The translations under genes were made by a program, and so were the position numbers. Below are positions 47,299 to 56,420 of a stretch of 64,000 nt of DNA, piece by piece. The stretch's first letter is position 1. Every line of letters begins with the position of its first letter. The notes under the pieces were generated by a model. It did not search any database, had not been told where the DNA came from, and saw only the letters and a list, made by a program, of their open reading frames with translations. Source of the DNA: Paraburkholderia fynbosensis (lineage in GTDB: Bacteria > Pseudomonadota > Gammaproteobacteria > Burkholderiales > Burkholderiaceae); assembly GCF_902859935.1 (NCBI RefSeq), contig NZ_CADIKI010000003.1, positions 62,001 to 126,000 of the forward strand. Direction: 5' to 3'.

Positions 47299-47325
47299 TT
47301 GAACGCCCACGGCCAGTGTTAAAAT
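47299..47325 (+). promoter_or_regulatory. Possible argH promoter
   Basis: TTGAAC and TAAAAT, 15 bases apart, lie about 110 bases before argH. Spacing is shorter than ideal. Confidence 0.35.
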
Positions 47326-47432
47326 CCCTGTCTTTCCTCGCGTCGGCGCCACCTTTGCACCGTACGTGGCGTGCATGACGCGCCGACAGCCTGTTCACCG
47401 CTCGCTCAACTGCCGCTTAACTGCCCAACACC

Positions 47433-48839
47433 ATGACGTCCCAACTGCACAAAAAAGGCGAAGCCTGGTCGGCTCGCTTCTCGGAGCCGATGTCGGAGCT
47501 CGTCAAACGTTACACGTCGTCGGTTTTCTTCGACAAGCGTCTGGCACTCGTCGACATCGAAGGGTCGCTCGCGCACGCCTCGATGCTGGCCGCGCAGAAG
47601 ATCATCGCCGCCGACGACCTCGCCGCGATCCAACGCGGCATGGCGCAGATCAAGGGTGAAATCGAACGCGGCGAGTTCGAGTGGCAACTCGATCTGGAAG
47701 ATGTGCACCTGAACATCGAAGCGCGCCTGACCGCGTTGATCGGCGATGCGGGCAAGCGCCTGCACACCGGCCGCTCGCGCAACGATCAGGTCGCGACCGA
47801 CATCCGCCTGTGGCTGCGCGGCGAGATCGACCGGATCGGCGGCTTGCTGACCGAGCTGCGCAGCGCGCTGCTCGACATGGCGGAAAAGAATGCGTCGACC
47901 ATCATGCCGGGCTTCACGCATCTGCAGGTCGCTCAGCCGGTCACGTTCGGCCATCACCTGCTCGCCTACGTCGAAATGTTTTCGCGCGACGCCGAACGCA
48001 TGCTCGATTGCCGCAAGCGCGTGAACCGCCTGCCGCTCGGCGCGGCGGCGCTCGCCGGCACCAGCTATCCGATCGACCGTCACGCGGTGGCGAAAACGCT
48101 CGGCTTCGACGGCATCTGCGCGAACTCGCTGGACGCGGTCTCCGACCGCGACTTCGCAATCGAATTCACGGCGGCGTCGGCGCTCGTCATGACGCACGTG
48201 TCGCGCTTCTCGGAAGAACTCGTGCTGTGGATGAGCCCGCGCGTCGGCTTCATCGATCTCGCCGACCGTTTCTGCACCGGTTCGTCGATCATGCCGCAGA
48301 AGAAAAACCCGGACGTGCCCGAGCTCGCGCGCGGCAAGACCGGCCGCGTGAACGGCCATCTGATGGCGCTGCTCACGCTGATGAAAGGCCAGCCGCTCGC
48401 GTACAACAAGGACAATCAGGAAGACAAGGAACCGCTGTTCGACACCGTCGATACGGTGGCCGATACGCTGCGGATCTTCGCTGAAATGGTCGCCGGTATT
48501 TCGGTGAAGCCGCAGGCGATGCGCGACGCCGCGTTGCAAGGCTTCTCCACGGCGACCGACCTTGCCGACTACCTGGTCAAGCGCGGCCTGCCGTTCCGTG
48601 ACGCGCATGAAGCGGTCGCGCTGGCCGTGCGTATCTGCGCGGATCGCGGCTGCGATCTCGCGGACCTGACGCTCGAAGAAATGCGCGCCGAGCTGCCGAA
48701 CGTCGCACATCTGATCGGCGAGGACGTGTTCTCGTACCTGACGCTCGAAGGCTCGGTCGCGAGCCGCAATCATCCGGGCGGCACTGCGCCGGAGCAGGTG
48801 CTCGCGGCGGTGAAGGCAGCGCGTGCGGCGTTGAAGTAA
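47433..48839 (+). CDS. argH: Argininosuccinate lyase
   Basis: A 468-residue cytosolic enzyme of the fumarase/aspartase superfamily that cleaves argininosuccinate to arginine and fumarate, the last step of arginine synthesis. It has the superfamily signature [15 protein letters not shown], the catalytic His region [13 protein letters not shown], and [15 protein letters not shown]. Length is typical. Monocistronic, with its own terminator. Confidence 0.95.
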   Translation: MTSQLHKKGEAWSARFSEPMSELVKRYTSSVFFDKRLALVDIEGSLAHASMLAAQKIIAADDLAAIQRGMAQIKGEIERGEFEWQLDLEDVHLNIEARLTALIGDAGKRLHTGRSRNDQVATDIRLWLRGEIDRIGGLLTELRSALLDMAEKNASTIMPGFTHLQVAQPVTFGHHLLAYVEMFSRDAERMLDCRKRVNRLPLGAAALAGTSYPIDRHAVAKTLGFDGICANSLDAVSDRDFAIEFTAASALVMTHVSRFSEELVLWMSPRVGFIDLADRFCTGSSIMPQKKNPDVPELARGKTGRVNGHLMALLTLMKGQPLAYNKDNQEDKEPLFDTVDTVADTLRIFAEMVAGISVKPQAMRDAALQGFSTATDLADYLVKRGLPFRDAHEAVALAVRICADRGCDLADLTLEEMRAELPNVAHLIGEDVFSYLTLEGSVASRNHPGGTAPEQVLAAVKAARAALK

Positions 48840-48907
48840 CGAAAGTGGCAGGCGGCGCAGCAGGTCAGCGAGCGCCGCTTACCGCTTGCATCGCGCATGC
48901 TTGAGGA

Positions 48908-48939
48908 AAGGCGGATCCGTCAGCGGGTTCGCCTTTTTT
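48908..48939 (+). terminator. Rho-independent terminator of argH
   Basis: AAGGCGGATCCG pairs with CGGGTTCGCCTT (two wobble pairs) around TCAG and is followed by TTTT. It lies 69 bases after argH. Confidence 0.88.
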
Positions 48940-48990
48940 ATTTGTCGGGCCGGTCGGCCCGCAGCAGTCTGTGCGAACGCGTCGCCGCGC

Positions 48991-49054
48991 AAAAAAATAA
49001 AGCCCGCACGAAGCGGGCTAAAAAAGACTTCCACCGATGCCTCCCGAAGGAGGC
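48991..49054 (-). ncRNA. Candidate small RNA with two hairpins
   Basis: On the minus strand, TTGGTC (49089-49084) and TACACT (49066-49061) are 17 bases apart. Just downstream is hairpin GCCTCC-TTCG-GGAGGC (49054-49039), then a T-run. A second hairpin AGCCCGC-TTCGT-GCGGGCT (49019-49001) follows and ends in a T-rich tract (49000-48991). No protein-coding gene feeds into this minus-strand terminator, so a short independent transcript is likely. The promoter match is modest (3/6 and 4/6). Confidence 0.35.
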
Positions 49055-49221
49055 CATCGAAGTGTAGGCGTGTTCCGTCCGCCGACCAACCCGCCTCATA
49101 TTTCCGGCTATTACACGAGAGCGCGGCGGTACGTCGAGGCCCGTTGCGGGCGAACGCCAATTGCATCCCGGCGGGTTTTGACTACCATCAAATCAGGTCC
49201 TCTCCATGCTTCTCGCCGACG

Positions 49222-49761
49222 ATGTTCACCCGCTCGCGTCACCCTCTCCGCCTGACCGGACGCCGCGCAGCCTGCGTGGGCGCGGCGCCATCGCGCACGC
49301 GGCAGGCGCTGCTCGCCACGGCGCTCACCGCCGCCGTGGCCGGCTGCACGATCACGCTGCCGCCGCACGAGGCCGCCGTCAAAACACCGGTGGCCGCAAT
49401 CAACAGCGCGACGCTCGATCAGTATCGCGAGGCGGTCGCGCGGCGCATCACGGACCGCAATCCTTCTTACGTGCTGCGCGGCACGCCGCAGGCGATGCTG
49501 CGCTCGCTGGTGGTGGTGTCGTTCACGGTGGATCGCAACGGGCACATCGTGGAGTCGTCGGTGTATCGCACCAATGGCGACGACGAAACCGAGAGCACCG
49601 CGCTCGCCACGCTGCGGCGCGCCGCACCGCTGCCGCAACCGCCCGACAAGCTGCTGAATGGGCGCGGTCAGCTCGAACTGTTCGAAGACTGGCTGTTCAA
49701 CGACGACGGCAAGTTCCAGTTGCGCGAGCTTGCATCGCCGCAAGCGCAGACGATCGATTGA
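49222..49761 (+). CDS. Lipoprotein with TonB-like C-terminal domain
   Basis: A 179-residue lipoprotein. A basic N-region leads to a hydrophobic core and lipobox VAGC (ALTAAVAGCTI). The C-terminal half (SLVVVSFTVDRNGHIVESSV, then TLRRAAPLPQPP) matches the TonB C-terminal/energy-transducer fold. True TonB proteins have an N-terminal membrane helix and a Pro-rich spacer; this one has a lipid anchor and no ExbBD genes nearby, so energy transduction is doubtful. No strong ribosome-binding site is seen, and an alternative start upstream cannot be excluded. Confidence 0.78.
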   Translation: MFTRSRHPLRLTGRRAACVGAAPSRTRQALLATALTAAVAGCTITLPPHEAAVKTPVAAINSATLDQYREAVARRITDRNPSYVLRGTPQAMLRSLVVVSFTVDRNGHIVESSVYRTNGDDETESTALATLRRAAPLPQPPDKLLNGRGQLELFEDWLFNDDGKFQLRELASPQAQTID

Positions 49762-49885
49762 AGGCGAGTGGCCTTGCGGCGTGCGGCGCGACTGTGCACG
49801 TCAGACCGGCGTCGTAACGACTGCGTCGCGGCCTGGCCACCGCCTCGCCACAATTCAACCGCACACGGCGATCCTTACGCCGCCA

Positions 49886-49915
49886 TTGCTGCTCGACGCC
49901 CGCGCTCGCTATAAT
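49886..49915 (+). promoter_or_regulatory. Possible promoter in the gap before the MHS transporter
   Basis: TTGCTG and a perfect TATAAT are separated by 18 bases. If used for the transporter, the leader would be about 455 bases. The gap 49762-50376 holds no accepted gene; ATGCTCGATGC-type short repeats occur near 50030-50060. Confidence 0.45.
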
Positions 49916-50376
49916 TTTCCGATTCCCTGCGCCGGAGCCTTCCGGCATGGCTCACGCCGCCCGCCTACCCGCCGGCGCGGCGCGACGCCCGATTGCAGCG
50001 CCGCCGCGCCATCCGCGCGCGCCGTCTGCTCGATGCTCGATGCGCGATGCACGCGACGCCTGATGCTCAGGTTTGACGCCTGGCGGCTCATACCGGGCAG
50101 TCAACGCGTCGCGCCGCACCGGCCGCCTCGTCGTCCGCACGCGTCACGCAACCCACCTGGTTATTCCCCTGGTAGGGCCACTGTTGGGCGCGACCCGCGC
50201 GGGCTGCCGTTGTAAGCTGTCGCTTCATCGCCCGCGCCGCACGTGGCTTCACTGAGCCAGCGAACGGCGCGGCGCTGGCGAACCCCCAAAAAGATGCCGC
50301 CCGGCACGCGCCGTCGAGCTTCGACGTATTTCGACGCACGGCGCCCCGGCGGCCCTACGACACCTGGAGACCCTGC

Positions 50377-51684
50377 ATGTCCACATCGCCGATTTCCTCG
50401 GCCCAGCCCAACGCAAGCGGGCAGAACAGCAGCGCGCGGATTATCTTCGCGAGCTTCATCGGTACCGCGATCGAGTTCTACGATTTCTACGTCTATGCGA
50501 CCGCTGCGGCGCTCGTCATCGGACCGGTGTTCTTCCCGCATAGCTCGACGACCGCCCAGGCCTTGTCGGCCTTCGTCACGTTCGGCATCGCGTTCATCGC
50601 GCGGCCGATCGGCTCGTTCCTGTTCGGTCACTTCGGCGACCGCATCGGCCGTAAATCGACCCTGGTCGCGTCGCTGCTGGTGATGGGCCTATCGACCACG
50701 CTGATCGGCTTCGTGCCGGGCTACGACTCGATCGGCAGCCTCGCGCCGATCCTGCTGTGCGTGCTGCGCTTCGGCCAGGGCATCGGCCTCGGCGGCGAAT
50801 GGGGCGGCGCGGCGCTGCTCGCCACCGAAAACGCGCCGGCCGGCAAGCGCGGGTGGTTCGGCATGTTCCCGCAGCTCGGGCCGTCGATCGGCTTTCTCGC
50901 GTCCAATGGCCTGTTCTTCGCACTGGCGACGTCGTTGAGCGACGAGCAGTTCCGCAGCTGGGGCTGGCGCGTGCCGTTCATCGTCAGCTCGGTGCTGGTC
51001 GTGCTCGGCCTGTACGTGCGCCTGAAAATCGCCGAGACGCCGGCCTTCCAGGCCGCCATCGAGCGCAAGGAACGCGTCAAGGTGCCGATCGCCACGCTGC
51101 TGTCCCAACACTGGGTGCCGACCGTGCTCGGCGCACTCGCGATGGTGGTCTGCTACACGCTGTTCTACAACGCGACCACGTTCTCGCTCTCGTATGGCGT
51201 GTCGGTGCTGCATATTCCGCGGCAGACCTTCCTCGGCCTGCTGTGCATCGCGGTCGTCTTCATGGCGCTCGCCACGCCGCTGTCGGCGCGTGCGAGCGAC
51301 CGCTTCGGGCGCAAGCCGGTGCTGATCGTCGGCATCATCGCGGCGATTCTCTCCGGCTTCACGATGGCGCCGTTGCTCGGCAGCGGAGAAACGCCGCTGG
51401 TGCTGCTGTTTCTCGTCATCCAGCTGTTCCTGATGGGCGTGACCTTTGCGCCGATGGGCGCGCTGCTGCCGGAGCTGTTCCCAACCAACGTGCGCTATAC
51501 CGGCGCGGGCGTCGCCTATAACCTGGGCGGGATTCTCGGCGCCTCGGTCGCGCCGTATATCGCCCAGCTGCTGTCCGCGCACGGCGGACTGCCTTGGGTC
51601 GGCATGTATGTGTCGGTGGCTGCGGCGGTCAGCCTGATCGGCGTGCTATGCATGCGCGAAACGCGCGACGCGCGCCTGATGTAA
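50377..51684 (+). CDS. MHS-family MFS transporter (ProP/ShiA/KgtP-like)
   Basis: A 435-residue, 12-helix metabolite:H+ symporter. Diagnostic segments are GTAIEFYDFYVYATAAALV in helix 1, GHFGDRIGRKSTLVASLLVMG (loop 2-3), the central RLKIAETPAFQAAIERKERVK loop, and RASDRFGRKPVLI (loop 8-9). Substrates in the family include dicarboxylates, shikimate, proline/betaine and alpha-ketoglutarate; none can be chosen here. GGAG precedes the ATG. Monocistronic. Confidence 0.9.
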   Translation: MSTSPISSAQPNASGQNSSARIIFASFIGTAIEFYDFYVYATAAALVIGPVFFPHSSTTAQALSAFVTFGIAFIARPIGSFLFGHFGDRIGRKSTLVASLLVMGLSTTLIGFVPGYDSIGSLAPILLCVLRFGQGIGLGGEWGGAALLATENAPAGKRGWFGMFPQLGPSIGFLASNGLFFALATSLSDEQFRSWGWRVPFIVSSVLVVLGLYVRLKIAETPAFQAAIERKERVKVPIATLLSQHWVPTVLGALAMVVCYTLFYNATTFSLSYGVSVLHIPRQTFLGLLCIAVVFMALATPLSARASDRFGRKPVLIVGIIAAILSGFTMAPLLGSGETPLVLLFLVIQLFLMGVTFAPMGALLPELFPTNVRYTGAGVAYNLGGILGASVAPYIAQLLSAHGGLPWVGMYVSVAAAVSLIGVLCMRETRDARLM

Positions 51685-51907
51685 TGCCGTAGCCGGTATC
51701 GGCGCGCCGATCCCCTGCCGACGCCTCGAATGCAACGCCGCCAGGCGCGTGATGGACGCGCCGTGGCGGCATCCGTTGCCCCTTCCGCCCAAGCTCGGCT
51801 TTCGTTCTGCTTACCGAGCATTCTTTGGGTAAATTCCCTGCCTTGCGCGCCTTTTTGACTTGCCTATACTCGAATTGAATAACCCTAAGGCAAGCAGGGA
51901 GGCTCGG

Positions 51908-52087
51908 ATGAACATTCATCTCCACAACTCGGACATTGTGATGATCATCGCGCTCGCGCTGCTCGGTGCGCTGCTGCTCGCGTTGCGTTTTCGTCCGGCG
52001 ACATGGAAGGGTATCGTCGTCGAAGCGGTGGCTGCGAACGCGGCCGCCATTGCCGCGGTAGTCGCGTTCGAAATCCTGATGGCTTGA
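51908..52087 (+). CDS. Small two-helix membrane protein
   Basis: A 59-residue protein with GGGAGG before the ATG. One helix spans about residues 8-27 (SDIVMIIALALLGALLLAL) and a second, Ala-rich one about 38-57 (EAVAANAAAIAAVVAFEIL), joined by a short basic loop. No family was recognised. Confidence 0.65.
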   Translation: MNIHLHNSDIVMIIALALLGALLLALRFRPATWKGIVVEAVAANAAAIAAVVAFEILMA

Positions 52088-52106
52088 GCGGCGTATCCGA
52101 GGTGGC

Positions 52107-52238
52107 TTACCGGTAGTAATAGCCGCCGTGATGGTGGTAGCCGCCGCCGTAGTAGCCCGGCGCGGGGGCAACGATGCAGCCGCCGAGTGCCGTTGCGAGG
52201 AGCGTGCCGGCGGCGAGGGTCAAGATCAGGCGTTTCAT
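52107..52238 (-). CDS. Tiny Gly/Tyr/His-rich lipoprotein
   Basis: A 43-residue lipoprotein: signal (MKRLILTLAAGTLLATA), lipobox LGGC, then a short tail of Pro, Gly, Tyr and His (GYYGGGYHHHGGYYYR). GGAGAAC lies upstream of the ATG. The mature part is only 23 residues. Such peptides are common but uncharacterised in Burkholderiaceae; the His cluster could bind metal. Convergent with the small membrane protein gene. Confidence 0.65.
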   Translation of the reverse strand: MKRLILTLAAGTLLATALGGCIVAPAPGYYGGGYHHHGGYYYR

Positions 52239-52401
52239 ATTTGTTCTCCATCGAGTCGAAATTCATTCGAGCCAAATCCCCGAATGACCCGATTGGACAC
52301 GACCTCGACCTGCTGGAACGTTGCGATTTGTAAGGGAACATCACGAACGCGTTACATGATCGGTGGCGAAACTCGCCCGCTCCGAAGCACCGGAGGATCG
52401 C

Positions 52402-52448
52402 TTCAGGTCGCCTGAAAACAGCGCGTATACTGCGTTGAACGTGTTCAA
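52402..52448 (+). promoter_or_regulatory. Promoter-like unit with palindromic operator, no gene after it
   Basis: TTCAGG-tcg-CCTGAA (52402-52416) overlaps a possible -35. TATACT follows at 52426 with 18 bases spacing, then a 14-base palindrome TTGAAC-gt-GTTCAA (52435-52448) sits at the expected transcription start. No coding region follows for 400 bases, but a terminator-like hairpin lies at 52739. Confidence 0.4.
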
Positions 52449-52738
52449 GAAAGTGCGCCCCCCCGCTGGCGTGGCGTAGGCTGTTCAAGGCGCTGCGGGT
52501 GTGACGGGGTTTGCGCTGCTGCGGCGCACGCGAGGCCGAAGTCAAAGCCGCCGGACATGCGAACCCAGCCGGCATAAGCAATGAGGCACTCAACGAAAAG
52601 CGACAGATTTAACAGGCGTGTAATGTGCGAGGAGCGCCGCCAATCTCACGCTGACCGACATTGAGATCGGAACGTGTAACCTGACCGCTGCATCAGGCAG
52701 CCAATGCAGGCTCAGATTTTTTGCAACGATTTCCTCTC

Positions 52739-52767
52739 CGCCCGCTGTTCCCCGACGCGGGCGTTTT
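52739..52767 (+). terminator. Terminator-like hairpin in a gene-free stretch
   Basis: CGCCCGC and GCGGGCG pair around an 11-base loop and are followed by TTTT on the plus strand. The orientation does not suit waaC, which ends at 52874 on the minus strand. Together with 52402-52448 it could bound a noncoding transcript of about 330 bases. Confidence 0.45.
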
Positions 52768-52873
52768 CGGAGGCGTTACGTAGCGGCGCCCGTTTGACTG
52801 GGCGGATGCGCGTCACGCCTCTTTTCTTTTTGAGCAAACGATTGCGCATCAGCAGGACGCCGCCGCGCCACGC

Positions 52874-53878
52874 TCATGCTATGGCTTCATGCGGCTCGCT
52901 GGGGCGCTCATAGGCCTCGCCGTGCACGTAGTCGATCGCGTCGAGTGCGGCGCTGACCGGCGGCACCGACTGGCCGTCACCGATCGAGATGGAGCGATTC
53001 GGCGATTCGACGCCGCAATGCGACGGCGACGTCGCCACGAAGATCATCACAGTGCGCTTCTGCAATGCGTGAGCAAGATGGACGAAGCCCGTGTCGGTGC
53101 CGACCACCAGCGCGCACGCGTCGATCATCTGCGCGATTTCGGTCACGCTCATTTTCGGCAGCACATTCGCGCCCGGCACCTGCGCGGCGATCCTCTCCGC
53201 CTCGGCGCGCTCGGCGTCCGAACCCCACGGCAAGACCACGCGAAAACCGCGTCCCGCGAGTTCGAGGCCGACCGCGACCCAATGGCTCAGCGGCCACTTC
53301 TTGTCGTCTTTGGAGGTGGCGTGGAAAAACGCCGCGACCGGCGCGCTGTCGGCGGCGAACGGCGGGCTGGCCGGTTCAGGCAGGCGCAGATTGTAGACAG
53401 CCGGGCCGTCAACCTCGTAGCCGAGCGCCTCGCCTGCGCTGATGCGCATGCCATGCCAGGCATTGCCTTGCGGACGCGGGCCGAATCGCCCGGTGTACGC
53501 GAAGGCAGCGCCCCGCTCGCCCAGATCCTGGGACTGATAGCCAATGCGCCGCGACGAGCGCGCGAGGAACGCGATGATCGCGCTCTTGTAGACACCGTGA
53601 ATGTCGATGATGAAATCGTAGCGATGCGCGCGCAACTCGGCGATGGACGCCCAGATGGCCTTGAGGTCGCTCCAGTTGCGCGCTTTCTTGAAGCGGCGCA
53701 ACGGCGCGCACAGCACGCGGTCCACGCTTTCGCTCCAGTGCACGAGTTCGGCGAAAGCCTCGTCTGCCGCCCAATCGACCTGAACGCCCGGAAACGCGCG
53801 CTTGATATCGGCGACGACCGGCAGCGCCTGTACGATATCGCCGAGTGAGGTGACCTTGACGATGAGGACTCGCTTCAT
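52874..53878 (-). CDS. waaC: LPS heptosyltransferase I
   Basis: A 334-residue GT9 glycosyltransferase that adds the first heptose to Kdo of the LPS inner core. It begins MKRVLIVKVTSLGDIVQALP, with the conserved Asp in SLGDIV, FIIDIHGVYKSA, FFHATSKDDKKWPLSHW and the sugar-nucleotide site VGTDTGFVHLAHAL. Length matches WaaC. It acts at the inner face of the inner membrane. Single gene, away from other LPS core genes in this window. Confidence 0.92.
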   Translation of the reverse strand: MKRVLIVKVTSLGDIVQALPVVADIKRAFPGVQVDWAADEAFAELVHWSESVDRVLCAPLRRFKKARNWSDLKAIWASIAELRAHRYDFIIDIHGVYKSAIIAFLARSSRRIGYQSQDLGERGAAFAYTGRFGPRPQGNAWHGMRISAGEALGYEVDGPAVYNLRLPEPASPPFAADSAPVAAFFHATSKDDKKWPLSHWVAVGLELAGRGFRVVLPWGSDAERAEAERIAAQVPGANVLPKMSVTEIAQMIDACALVVGTDTGFVHLAHALQKRTVMIFVATSPSHCGVESPNRSISIGDGQSVPPVSAALDAIDYVHGEAYERPSEPHEAIA

Positions 53879-54088
53879 TGAAGACCTGTTAGTTGTTCAA
53901 AAATCGCATCATTTTAGCCGACGATTGAAATTTCTTGCCAAATCGCCTCGGCCCGCACGCCGCATTCGCAATACCGCGCATTCCGTCGCGCGTCTGGAAC
54001 GCGGCGATTCTGCGGCATTCAAAAAAAGTTTCATACGCGTTTGCACGCGCGCCGCGCTCTATACTTGACGCTTTTGCGCCGGCCCGTC

Positions 54089-55510
54089 ATGCCCAAGCTC
54101 TTCTCTCTCCAACCTTCCGTCGTCCTGCGTCGCGCGAGACGCCTTTGGCGGCAGTACGGCATTTTCTGGCTCGGCGCAATCGCCGTCGGCCTGATTGCGG
54201 TGCTGTATGCCCGCCTGATCGATTGGGGCTACGCCGAATTCCGCACCTTGCAGAAAGGGTACGCGTGGGCCCCGCTCATCGTCACGCCCGCGGTCGCGGC
54301 GCTCGCCGTCTGGCTCACGCGCACCTTCTTTCGCGGCGCCGAGGGCAGCGGCATTCCGCAAGTGATTGCCACGCTGCATTCGAAACCCGGTCCATACGGC
54401 GAGCGGCTGTTGTCGTTCCGGATTCTGTTCGGCAAGATCGCCGTGTCGTTTCTGGGAATTCTGGGCGGCTTCACGATCGGCCGCGAAGGACCGACCGTGC
54501 AGGTCGGCGCGGCGCTCATGTTCAATCTACGGCGGCTCTATCCACGCTCGAATGCGCTGATCGAGCGGCAACTGGTGCTGGCCGGCGCGGCCGCGGGCTT
54601 GTCCGCCGCGTTCAATACGCCGCTCGCCGGCGTCGTGTTCGCGATCGAGGAACTGACGCGCAGCTTCGAGGCGCGCGCGAGCGGCGTGCTGATCACCGCG
54701 ATCATCATCGCCGGCGTGGTCGCGCTTGGGTTGAACGGCAACTACACGTATTTCGGCACCATCCAGATTGGCGTGCACTTCCCCGACCTACTCGCGCTCG
54801 CGGTGCTGCTGACCGCGGTCGTCACCGGCATCGCCGGCGGTGTGTTCGGTTGGCTGCTGCTGAACACGGCGCGCTGGATTCCTACACCATTGCGTCAATT
54901 GCACCGCGAACGGCCGGTCGTGTTCGCCGCGTTGTGCGGTTTCACGATCGCGGTGGTCGGGCTGATTTCGGGCGGCACGACCTTCGGCAGCGGTTATGCG
55001 GAAGCGCGCGGATTGCTCGACGGCCATGAGCGCCTGTCGGTCTTCTATCCGTTCCTGAAGATGATCGCGATGATCGGCTCTTACCTGCCCGGCATTCCGG
55101 GCGGCATCTTCGCGCCGTCGCTGTCGATCGGCGCGGGCTTCGGCAATCTGCTGCACATGGTGTTCGATTCGATGCAGTTGCCGATGCTGATCGCGCTCGC
55201 GATGGTCGGCTATCTCGCCGCCGTCACGCAGTCGCCGATTACGTCGTTCGTGATCGTGATGGAGATGATCGACGGCCACGCGCTGGTCATTTCGCTGATG
55301 GCCACGGCGTTGATCGCGAGCCGCGTGTCGCGCCTGTTCGCGCCGCCGCTATACGAGTCGCTGGCGGAGCGTTATATGGCGCCGCTGCCGCAGCCGGTGC
55401 CCGCACCCACGCCCGAAGTACCCGAGGTGCTCGACGTGCCCGAGCCGGCAACGGAGCCGGTCGACGGCGAGCCGCCTGCCGAAGACAGCGCCGACACGCC
55501 GCGTCAATAA
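54089..55510 (+). CDS. CLC-type chloride channel/antiporter
   Basis: A 473-residue inner-membrane CLC protein. It has the three selectivity-filter motifs: GSGIPQ, GREGPTVQ with the gating Glu, and GGIFAPSLSIGAG. Further helices include TAVVTGIAGGVFGWLLL and the C-terminal MVGYLAAVTQSPITSFVIVMEMI. There is no CBS domain; the tail is Pro/Glu-rich. Family members exchange Cl- for H+ and help in acid resistance. The start at MPKLFSLQP is preferred over an ATG 48 bases upstream. Confidence 0.92.
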   Translation: MPKLFSLQPSVVLRRARRLWRQYGIFWLGAIAVGLIAVLYARLIDWGYAEFRTLQKGYAWAPLIVTPAVAALAVWLTRTFFRGAEGSGIPQVIATLHSKPGPYGERLLSFRILFGKIAVSFLGILGGFTIGREGPTVQVGAALMFNLRRLYPRSNALIERQLVLAGAAAGLSAAFNTPLAGVVFAIEELTRSFEARASGVLITAIIIAGVVALGLNGNYTYFGTIQIGVHFPDLLALAVLLTAVVTGIAGGVFGWLLLNTARWIPTPLRQLHRERPVVFAALCGFTIAVVGLISGGTTFGSGYAEARGLLDGHERLSVFYPFLKMIAMIGSYLPGIPGGIFAPSLSIGAGFGNLLHMVFDSMQLPMLIALAMVGYLAAVTQSPITSFVIVMEMIDGHALVISLMATALIASRVSRLFAPPLYESLAERYMAPLPQPVPAPTPEVPEVLDVPEPATEPVDGEPPAEDSADTPRQ

Positions 55511-55614
55511 ACGACGATGCGCGGCGCGTGCACGTACAACGGCCGGGCCGGCACGATGACACAGCCGGCCAGCATCACCGCCAGCGCGGCAAGCAGAAGC
55601 AGATTCTTTTTCAT
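55504..55614 (-). CDS. Tiny lipoprotein
   Basis: A 36-residue lipoprotein: signal (MKKNLLLLAALAVM), lipobox LAGC, and an 18-residue tail ending HAPRIVVY. AGGAAAA lies before the ATG. It overlaps the 3' end of the convergent channel gene by 7 bases. It resembles the 43-residue lipoprotein at 52107 in size and design. Function unknown. Confidence 0.6.
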   Translation of the reverse strand: MKKNLLLLAALAVMLAGCVIVPARPLYVHAPRIVVY

Positions 55615-55726
55615 CACGTGTTTTCCTGAAGCCACGGGCGCGCGCTACGCGGCGCCCGTGTTGTCGAACTGGTGAAGGCGGCGCGAGCGATATCGAACGC
55701 GCCGCGCCTTGCCAAACGTTCTCGCG

Positions 55727-56038
55727 TTACGCCCAGTGGCCCTGGACCCAGCGGTAGTGCGGACCGTGCGAGACCCAGTGGCCCGGCACCCAGTGATAGC
55801 CGACGCGCTCGGCCTGCCAGTGTCCCGCAACCCAGACGTAGCGGCCATGATCCCAGCGCCAGTGACCGTGGTCCCACACGTAGCCGGCTCGCGCCGCGGG
55901 CACGGCTTCGTAGCGCACAGGCGGCGGCGCGGACGGTGCGATCACGACGACTTCCGCGGCCGACGCGGACGCCACAGCGGCGGCACCGGCCGCGATCAAC
56001 ACGGTATGGGCAAGCAGCAAGCGAAAGGTTCTGTTCAT
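55727..56038 (-). CDS. Periplasmic WxxGxW-repeat protein
   Basis: A 103-residue exported protein. The signal peptide ends near AVASASAAEV; the mature part carries repeated WxxGHW units (DHGHWRWDHGRYVWVAGHW, GYHWVPGHWVSHG, YRWVQGHW). Such YXWGXW-repeat proteins are common in Burkholderiaceae envelopes; no biochemical role is established. It lies 112 bases upstream of the tiny lipoprotein on the same strand, so the two may be co-transcribed. Confidence 0.8.
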   Translation of the reverse strand: MNRTFRLLLAHTVLIAAGAAAVASASAAEVVVIAPSAPPPVRYEAVPAARAGYVWDHGHWRWDHGRYVWVAGHWQAERVGYHWVPGHWVSHGPHYRWVQGHWA

Positions 56039-56420
56039 GATTTCCCTCTGTGATTGAACACCGGGTACGGCGTTATCCGTTTAATGCGCGAGGGCTGCGA
56101 CCGGCTGACGGTGGGCGTGTAACGGCGCACGCTGAAGTGCAACGGTTTATTTCGACGCAAGGACTGCGCATGGGAAAGCGTCATGACGGGCTTGCGCGAC
56201 GCGTGGGGACGCGGCTCGGCACAGCGACGCAGCCACGCAGCGCGGCTCGCGATAGCCCGCAGAAAACGAGGGAGGGAATTGAAACGGCAAGGAAACGACG
56301 GGCAGCCGCGCACACGACAATCACGCAGCGAATACCGCACGGCGTCACGTCATCTCAACGCAGCACCGCGCGGCGCACATCGGCTGAAACCAGCCGCGGA
56401 ACAGAACCGCTTCCGGCCGA
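56039..56420. other. Gap between the WxxGxW gene and minE
   Basis: 382 bases in which no gene, hairpin terminator or repeat was recognised. Confidence 0.4.

Noticed and set aside
48879..49166. 95-codon minus-strand open frame downstream of argH
   Set aside because: It runs through two hairpins and T-runs of the candidate sRNA terminator, which is not compatible with a coding role.
52704..52913. 69-codon plus-strand open frame overlapping the waaC 3' end
   Set aside because: It crosses the terminator-like hairpin at 52739-52767 and has no ribosome-binding site.
56035..56340. Minus-strand open frame between the WxxGxW gene and minE
   Set aside because: Arg/Ser/Pro-rich, no start signal, no domain.
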